DNA of 11,288 nucleotides from Bacteroidales bacterium. Its GTDB lineage: Bacteria > Bacteroidota > Bacteroidia > Bacteroidales > UBA10428. Numbering within the stretch: position 1 is the first letter of the stretch; the number at the start of each line of letters is the position of its first letter. The position numbers and the translations under genes were made by a program. The notes beneath the pieces are model-generated. The model searched no databases, was not told where the DNA came from, and saw only the letters and a program-made list of their open reading frames with translations. The stretch covers positions 1 to 11,288 of the forward strand of contig DNTK01000360.1 of NCBI GenBank assembly GCA_003508755.1. The letters are read 5' to 3'. Shown here piece by piece: positions 6,839 to 11,288 of the stretch.

Positions 6839-8650
6839 ATGAATAGAGCTAACATAAAATTACTGAGCCTTGTGGCAATAACAATCATGTTTGTTGCATG
6901 TAATCCAACTATTAAAACGGATACTGCCACCGATATTCCCGAATGGTCGCAACAAGCTGTCTGGTATCAGATTTTCCCCGAGCGTTTTAGCAATGGTGAT
7001 GATGGTAACAATCCAACAGCAGAAAATATTAAGGCTCCCGACGGCTGGGAAATTCACGATTGGACCAGCGATTGGTATGAACGCACAGAATGGGAAATAA
7101 ATGCTGCTGATAATTTCTATTGGACTGTACGCAAACGGCGCTATGGAGGCGATTTACAGGGTGTAATTAACAAACTGGATTATCTGAAAGATTTAGGTAT
7201 TACTGCCATTTATTTTAATCCAATTTTTGATGCCCGTACCGAACATAAATACGATGCTTCCTTTTACCACCATATCGACCGGTTTTTTGGTTCGGATCCA
7301 TCAGGGGATGAGGCAATTTTTGCAAAAGAAACTCATAATGATCCAACCACCTGGGAATGGACTTCAGCCGATAAGTTATTTCTTGAATTAATTGAAGAGG
7401 CACATAAAAGAGGGATACATATCGTTATCGATGGCGTATTTAATCACACCGGTCCCGAATTTTGGGCTTTTGCCGATATTGTGAAAAACCAGGAAAAATC
7501 GGAGTACAAAGACTGGTACGATATTATTTCCTTTGATAATCCCGAAACACCCGATGTAAACGAATTTGACTTCAAAGGCTGGGCCGGTTACAAAGGGTTG
7601 CCGGAATTTAAAGAAAAAGATGGAAACATCGTTGAACCCGCGCGCAAGCACATATTTGATATCACCAGGCGATGGATGGATCCAAACGGAGATGGAGATC
7701 CTTCGGATGGTATTGATGGATGGCGCCTTGATGTCGCCTTTGATGTCGGCCATGGATTCTGGCACGAATGGACAGACCTGGTACGCTCTATAAATTCTAA
7801 GGCTTATATTACGGCAGAAATTTGGGAACGCGAACAGGCAATGGAATATATCAATGAAGATGAGTGTGATGCAGTAATGAACTATCCTTTTCTCAGAGCT
7901 GTGCACGAATTTCTTATTCGCCAGTCAATTTCGGCAGAAACATTTGATTCGGCACTTCGGGTAGTTAGAGACGCTTATCCTAAAGAAGTAAATCTGGCCA
8001 TGATGAATTTAATGGGGAGTCATGATACTGAACGATTAGCAAGTATGATAGTAAACGACACCAACAAATTTAAAGCCGGTACCAAACTGGGCGAACGTAG
8101 AAATCTGGACTACAGTGTAGAGGCACCAACCAAGGCAAATATTGAAGTACAAAAGCTGGTTGCCCTGTTTCAGTATACTTATATTGGTTCTCCAATGGTT
8201 TATTATGGCGATGAATCAGGCGTTTGGGGGGCTGATGACCCGGATGACAGAAAACCGATGATCTGGCCCGAATTTGAATACGATGATGAAACGAACCATC
8301 CTTTCGGAAAGGAAGTAAAGGCTAGTAAAGTTGCATTTAATAGTCATTTACATGCATGGTATAAAAAGATTGCCGCTATCAGAAACTCAAACAAATCTTT
8401 GCAGTTGGGCGATTACAAGACGCTATATACGAACAACAAAGAAAAGATCTTTGTTTTTGAGCGCCGGTATGAGGATGAGATCGCAATTGTTGGGTTTAAC
8501 AGAAGCAACGAAGCAGTTGAAGTTACAATTGAAACAGCTGAAGCAAATAAAGTCTTTAAGGAAGTTCTGCAAGGTTTGGAATATAAAATAGTGGATGGCA
8601 AAATAACCTTTAACATACGACCTGTCTCGGGCATTGTACTGGTAAATTAA
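6839..8650 (+). CDS. GH13 alpha-glucan hydrolase lipoprotein (neopullulanase/cyclomaltodextrinase-like)
   Basis: This is a 603-residue enzyme predicted to cut alpha-1,4 (possibly alpha-1,6) links in starch- or maltodextrin-type glucans. Residues 1-20 form a lipoprotein signal ending in the lipobox FVAC, with Cys21 as the lipidation site. The next residues (NPTIKT) lack the acidic run linked to surface export in Bacteroidota, so a periplasm-facing anchor is plausible. GH13 conserved regions are intact: I DGVFNH (198-203), II GWRLDVA with nucleophile Asp298, III TAEIWE with acid/base Glu327, IV GSHDTER with Asp396. A likely calcium site (SNGDDGNNP, about residues 50-60) and an Asp-rich loop DPNGDGDPSDGIDG (281-294) also appear. 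Residues from about 510 form the expected C-terminal beta-sandwich. The GSHDTER and DPNGDGDPSDG motifs favour the neopullulanase/cyclomaltodextrinase branch over plain alpha-amylase. No SusC/SusD genes are adjacent, so it appears monocistronic. Exact substrate is unknown. Confidence 0.88.
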   Translation: MNRANIKLLSLVAITIMFVACNPTIKTDTATDIPEWSQQAVWYQIFPERFSNGDDGNNPTAENIKAPDGWEIHDWTSDWYERTEWEINAADNFYWTVRKRRYGGDLQGVINKLDYLKDLGITAIYFNPIFDARTEHKYDASFYHHIDRFFGSDPSGDEAIFAKETHNDPTTWEWTSADKLFLELIEEAHKRGIHIVIDGVFNHTGPEFWAFADIVKNQEKSEYKDWYDIISFDNPETPDVNEFDFKGWAGYKGLPEFKEKDGNIVEPARKHIFDITRRWMDPNGDGDPSDGIDGWRLDVAFDVGHGFWHEWTDLVRSINSKAYITAEIWEREQAMEYINEDECDAVMNYPFLRAVHEFLIRQSISAETFDSALRVVRDAYPKEVNLAMMNLMGSHDTERLASMIVNDTNKFKAGTKLGERRNLDYSVEAPTKANIEVQKLVALFQYTYIGSPMVYYGDESGVWGADDPDDRKPMIWPEFEYDDETNHPFGKEVKASKVAFNSHLHAWYKKIAAIRNSNKSLQLGDYKTLYTNNKEKIFVFERRYEDEIAIVGFNRSNEAVEVTIETAEANKVFKEVLQGLEYKIVDGKITFNIRPVSGIVLVN

Positions 8651-8668
8651 GCAAAATTATTCTTGATA

Positions 8669-9382
8669 TTATCCTGTCCTGGAAATTTGTTCCAGGGCAT
8701 TGATATTGACTATCTCAAACATTCCGTTTTTATCTACAAGAATACCTTCTTCTTTAAAATCGTTTAGCACCCGGATGGCGCTCATTGTAGACATGCCGGT
8801 AAACTCGGCTAAATCACTTCGGGATAAGGTCATTTTAAATTTCCGGGTTTTAAAAACTTCTTTTGCTAAATAAAGAATGGCACCTGCCAGCCTGCCATTT
8901 AATTGCTTATTGGTTAAATCGTACAATTGTTGGTAGGAATAACTATTCGTCTCACTCAATTTTTGAATGAGCCTTGAAGAAAATTCGCCATTGTTATTAA
9001 TCAGATCACGTACGATATTTATATCGATGAGGCAAAGCGTTGAGTCCTCTACAGCGGCCACCGAAAAGTCAAAAGTGCTTTTGCCAAACAAAGAAGATAA
9101 TCCTATAATCTGACCTGGTGAGAAGAAGTTGATAATCACGTTTTTATGTCCGTTTGCACCTTCGATGTATTGTTTAACAAGCCCCTTTTTAATATACATA
9201 ACATGCGAGGCAAAGGCACCCTGCTTGGCAATAATTTCTTTTTTCTTGAAGGTTATCTCAACTTTACCCTTATCGGCATTTTCCAGTTCGCTATTGCTTA
9301 ACTTTTTAAAGCATTCCGATTTGTTCTGGCAAATAAGGCAATTAGCTGCAGTTTCGTTCTCCATTTTAGAAGTATAATCCAT
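8669..9382 (-). CDS. Crp/Fnr-family regulator with FNR-like cysteine set
   Basis: This 237-residue transcription factor has an N-terminal cyclic-nucleotide-binding-type beta-roll (about 30-145), a dimer helix (about 145-165) and a C-terminal winged helix. Counting from the ATG at 9382, Cys15, Cys18 and Cys24 form CX2CX5C, and Cys117 lies 93 residues after Cys24. E. coli FNR holds its oxygen-labile [4Fe-4S] cluster with Cys20, 23, 29 and 122, which has the same spacing. An oxygen- or redox-responsive role is therefore likely. The recognition helix reads MSTMSAIRVL, lacking the ExxSR of FNR, so its DNA target probably differs. A TTG at 9385 extends the frame by one codon but is unlikely. The ATG at 9364 (231 residues) is a real alternative, because a perfect -7 box ends just before 9382. 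The gene converges on the amylase gene with an 18-base gap. Confidence 0.88.
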   Translation of the reverse strand: MDYTSKMENETAANCLICQNKSECFKKLSNSELENADKGKVEITFKKKEIIAKQGAFASHVMYIKKGLVKQYIEGANGHKNVIINFFSPGQIIGLSSLFGKSTFDFSVAAVEDSTLCLIDINIVRDLINNNGEFSSRLIQKLSETNSYSYQQLYDLTNKQLNGRLAGAILYLAKEVFKTRKFKMTLSRSDLAEFTGMSTMSAIRVLNDFKEEGILVDKNGMFEIVNINALEQISRTG

Positions 9383-9390
9383 CAAAAATA
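9383..9390 (-). promoter_or_regulatory. Possible -7 box for the Crp/Fnr gene
   Basis: On the minus strand this reads TATTTTTG, a full match to TAnnTTTG. It abuts the ATG at 9382, so if used, transcription would start after that codon and translation would begin at the ATG at 9364-9362. No clear TTTG lies at the -33 distance. In AT-rich DNA such a match can be chance. Confidence 0.35.
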
Positions 9391-9398
9391 CGAATTAT

Positions 9399-9414
9399 GG
9401 TAACATAAATCACC
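9399..9414. promoter_or_regulatory. Imperfect palindrome upstream of the Crp/Fnr gene
   Basis: GGTAA-CATAAA-TCACC is a 5-6-5 inverted repeat with four of five positions symmetric, the half-site geometry used by Crp/Fnr dimers (compare TGTGA-N6-TCACA). It lies 17 bases from the ATG at 9382 and overlaps the -33 region of the candidate promoter, the position expected for autorepression. The sequence is not a canonical FNR site, which fits the altered recognition helix of the neighbouring protein. Single occurrence, so weak. Confidence 0.25.
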
Positions 9415-9557
9415 TAAACAATAGATTTAGATCTCATCCAATGCTTTCTTATTTATATCAAAATCGTGTTGCTTGTTTGGTCATTTTTCTGGTTTTCGGG
9501 AAAGATTGCTGGTAATATTGTCACCTCTGATAACGCATAGTTTTAAACCAATAGGAG

Positions 9558-10253
9558 ATGTACAAACAGGCGTTTGGAAATATTATCAAGAAAGAACAAC
9601 TCAAAAGTTGTGAAAGCCTATCCCATTCTGAGCTTATGCTGCTTGAAGCATCCAAGCCATTTCCCGGGTACGACGGTCAGGTTAGCAGAAAATATTACTA
9701 CCTCGTGCTGGATGGTAAAAAACACCTGCCTCTTGATGCGCAAATAAGATTGATTCAGGCAATTCGCATTCAACTTTCGGTACACATCGATATTTGTGCT
9801 TCTGAAATTACCCTTTACAATAAGTTCTACCAGGCCTTCAGAATATGTTCAGGAAGCCCTAAAATAATCGACGAATTGGTTTCTCACTTCATGATTTATG
9901 GATTAAAATTTTATAAACACCAACACATAAAGCCCTTTATCAGCCAGATAAAGGTGTATAAGTATTTCGAGTTGGAAGAGATAGGTACCAAGGTATTTAA
10001 AAGCATAAATGCACCTGAATTTAAGTACATCCAGATTTCCGACAAGCTGGAGTGGGAAGAATTTGAATTGCTGGTTTCAAGCGCCAACCAGAATGATTTA
10101 TTTCCGGGGTGTGATTTTGCATTGGCTTCGCTTTACAGCAAAGAAGGCATTGACGATTACATCAGGGTATTCTCCGATAAGTGTACTTCAGAGAAGGTAG
10201 AATTATTCAGAGAATTTATATATGAAATCCTTCAAAAACAACTAATAAAATAA
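9558..10253 (+). CDS. Unrecognised soluble protein heading the mrp cluster
   Basis: This 231-residue product matches no family I recognise. It has no signal peptide and no membrane segment, so it is probably cytoplasmic. Visible character: a Lys-rich N-terminus, a segment LDGKKHLPLDAQIRLIQAI (about 51-69) that looks like a turn followed by an amphipathic helix, several aromatic-rich stretches (RKYYYL, YNKFYQAF), five scattered cysteines without a metal-site pattern, and a helical Lys-rich C-terminus. An in-frame TAG at 9552-9554 means translation cannot start upstream, and the ATG at 9558 is the first possible start. An AGGAG lies directly against it, too close for a normal Shine-Dalgarno. 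Only three bases separate its stop from mrpE, so the two are almost certainly co-transcribed, suggesting a role tied to the antiporter (assembly, regulation or an unrelated passenger). No function is assigned. A possible -7 box, TAGTTTTA (9538-9545), lies just upstream. Confidence 0.8.
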   Translation: MYKQAFGNIIKKEQLKSCESLSHSELMLLEASKPFPGYDGQVSRKYYYLVLDGKKHLPLDAQIRLIQAIRIQLSVHIDICASEITLYNKFYQAFRICSGSPKIIDELVSHFMIYGLKFYKHQHIKPFISQIKVYKYFELEEIGTKVFKSINAPEFKYIQISDKLEWEEFELLVSSANQNDLFPGCDFALASLYSKEGIDDYIRVFSDKCTSEKVELFREFIYEILQKQLIK

Positions 10254-10256
10254 ACA

Positions 10257-10754
10257 ATGATAAAGGTTAAAAACGGACTGGTCTTATTTATGGTGCTGCT
10301 CATTTTTTGGGTGCTGGTAAATAATTCCATTAAACCGGAAGTCTGGATACCAGGAATACTCGTTGCGATTATAATAGCACTGATAAGTGCACAACACCTT
10401 CGGGTATTTTCGGAGTTCAGGTTTAGTCTGAAAGCTGTAGCATACACATTAATTTATGTTATCATCTTTCTGAAAGAGCTTATTCTTTCCAACCTGGATG
10501 TAGCCAGGCGTGTAGTGTCGCCTAAAATGAAAATCAATCCGGGAATTGTTGAAGCCAAAACCAAACTCAAATCACCCATGGCTCGCTTGATTCTGGCCAA
10601 CTCGATAACATTAACACCCGGCACATTTACGGTGGAGATAAAAGAAGACACACTCTTTATTCATTGTCTGAACATTAAAAGCGAAAATGTAGAGGAGGTA
10701 ACAGATAAGGTAATTCGAAAATTTGAAAAATATCTGGAGGTAATGTATGGTTAA
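10257..10754 (+). CDS. mrpE: Multisubunit Na+/H+ antiporter subunit E
   Basis: This 165-residue MnhE/MrpE-family inner-membrane protein is a small subunit of the Mrp-type cation/proton antiporter, which uses the proton gradient to expel Na+ and related cations. Membrane segments are visible at about 8-23, 29-45 and 58-78, followed by a soluble C-terminal half. The family signature ANSITLTPGTFTVEI begins at Ala114, and it ends with an amphipathic helix near EVTDKVIRKFEKYLEV. The length is typical for MrpE. It begins three bases after the preceding gene and its end overlaps mrpF by eight bases, which suggests translational coupling. Subunit E is needed for full antiporter function in studied Mrp complexes but is not thought to form the main ion path. 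The large subunits A to D are not in the window. Confidence 0.92.
   Translation: MIKVKNGLVLFMVLLIFWVLVNNSIKPEVWIPGILVAIIIALISAQHLRVFSEFRFSLKAVAYTLIYVIIFLKELILSNLDVARRVVSPKMKINPGIVEAKTKLKSPMARLILANSITLTPGTFTVEIKEDTLFIHCLNIKSENVEEVTDKVIRKFEKYLEVMYG
10736..10741 (+). promoter_or_regulatory. Strong ribosome binding site for mrpF inside mrpE
   Basis: GGAGGT lies five bases before the mrpF ATG at 10747, within the last codons of mrpE. It is the only near-perfect, well-spaced Shine-Dalgarno in the window; other genes here have weak or badly spaced ones. It supports the overlapping start and suggests mrpF is translated strongly or reinitiated. Confidence 0.6.
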
Positions 10755-11007
10755 TCTGATATTGAATAGTGCATTGATATTGGTAGCGCTGAGTATGCTG
10801 CTTGCTTTTATCCGGTTTTTAATCGGACCTGATACAGTTAACCGATTGGTTTCATTCGATGTGGTAACTATTTCTTCTATCGCACTCATAGGTTTAATCA
10901 GCTATACCTCAGGCCGGATTATCTACCTGGATATTGCCCTGGTATATGGCTTATTAAGCTTCCTGGGTATTATTATCGTGGCAAAATATCTCGAAAAAGG
11001 ACTTTAA
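10747..11007 (+). CDS. mrpF: Multisubunit Na+/H+ antiporter subunit F
   Basis: This 86-residue MrpF/PhaF-family membrane protein is essentially three hydrophobic segments at about 3-21, 36-53 and 60-80. The family pattern is clear: RFLIGPDTVNRLVSFD after the first segment (typical RxxxGPxxxDRVxAxD), and DIALVYGLLSFLG in the last. The Asp in VSFD, at the start of the second segment, and the Asp in LDIAL lie at positions usually conserved in this family. It overlaps mrpE by eight bases and is preceded by a strong Shine-Dalgarno. It is 11 bases upstream of mrpG, so the E-F-G order of the standard operon is kept. In the Mrp complex, F is a small integral subunit next to E and G. Confidence 0.92.
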   Translation: MVNLILNSALILVALSMLLAFIRFLIGPDTVNRLVSFDVVTISSIALIGLISYTSGRIIYLDIALVYGLLSFLGIIIVAKYLEKGL

Positions 11008-11018
11008 AGAACAACATT

Positions 11019-11288
11019 ATGCAATACAATCTTGAATTGATAGGAGCCCTTATTATTCTCATCGGATCGGTATTTCTTTTCCTGGCCGCAATAGGATTAT
11101 TGCGCATGCCTGATTTTTACACCCGCATTCAGGCAGGCACAAAGGCATCCACTTTAGGTACCATCCTCACATTTATCGGATTGGCCTTCCTGGTTCCGAA
11201 CTGGATCGGAAAACTACTCGTGTTAATACTTTTCATCTTAATAACCAATCCAATTTCGTCGCATGTATTAGCCCGTGCAGCACATTTT
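11019..11288 (+). CDS. mrpG: Multisubunit Na+/H+ antiporter subunit G (3' end outside the window)
   Basis: Ninety codons run from ATG 11019 to the right edge without a stop, so the C-terminus is missing; MrpG proteins are usually somewhat longer, about 110-130 residues. Hydrophobic segments are visible at about 6-28, 46-60 and 63-80. The family signature GLLRMPDFYTRIQAGTKAS (26-44) and the later TNPISSHVLARAA are diagnostic for the MnhG/PhaG family. It starts 11 bases after mrpF with no clear Shine-Dalgarno, as is common in Bacteroidota. Subunits A to D of the antiporter presumably follow downstream, because E-F-G come first here; that is inference. Confidence 0.92.
   Translation, partial: MQYNLELIGALIILIGSVFLFLAAIGLLRMPDFYTRIQAGTKASTLGTILTFIGLAFLVPNWIGKLLVLILFILITNPISSHVLARAAHF

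Noticed and set aside
7388..7906. A 172-codon minus-strand ORF within the GH13 gene
   Set aside because: The plus-strand frame contains all GH13 catalytic motifs across the same bases, so this is a shadow.
9383..9385. TTG start for the Crp/Fnr gene
   Set aside because: An ATG follows immediately in frame at 9382 and another at 9364; the TTG lies within the candidate -7 box.
9513..9520. TAATATTG as the promoter of the unknown gene at 9558
   Set aside because: It matches TAnnTTTG at all but one fixed position but has no -33 partner at a suitable distance. TAGTTTTA at 9538-9545 is as good, so neither could be chosen.

Overview
The window looks like chromosomal DNA from a member of the Bacteroidota, probably a marine or anaerobic Bacteroidales/Marinilabiliales-type organism. 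The reasons are promoter-like TAnnTTTG boxes, mostly weak Shine-Dalgarno signals, an AT-leaning composition, a long two-gene GltBD glutamate synthase, a GH13 lipoprotein, and AACTTTN-type heptad repeats between genes. The placement below phylum is inference from style, not from a search.

Layout. (1) Bases 1-296 are the 3' end of a citrate synthase gene. (2) Bases 297-620 are non-coding and hold a perfect -7 promoter box, then a leader RNA with two mutually exclusive hairpins. One is a textbook intrinsic terminator (500-532); the other is a longer 12-bp stem that would disrupt it. This is a good candidate attenuator for the downstream genes. (3) gltB (621-5165) and gltD (5253-6677) encode the two subunits of NADPH-dependent glutamate synthase. 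An 87-bp gap with an inverted array of 7-bp repeats separates them, and a strong terminator follows (6716-6750). (4) A stand-alone GH13 alpha-glucan hydrolase lipoprotein gene (6839-8650) converges on (5) a minus-strand Crp/Fnr-family regulator gene (8669-9382). That regulator carries four cysteines at the spacing of the E. coli FNR iron-sulfur ligands. (6) From 9558 to the end runs a plus-strand cluster: an unrecognised soluble protein, then mrpE, mrpF and a truncated mrpG of a multisubunit Mrp-type cation/proton antiporter, tightly packed or overlapping.

How the genes relate. Citrate synthase feeds carbon towards 2-oxoglutarate, the acceptor used by GltBD to make glutamate, so the left half sits at the carbon/nitrogen junction. 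The right half is a separate group: a probable oxygen or redox sensor next to an ion-transport operon. The features most worth a second look are the gltB leader (possible attenuator with a possible leader peptide), the heptad inverted repeat inside gltBD, the FNR-like regulator with an altered recognition helix, and the unknown gene heading the mrp cluster.
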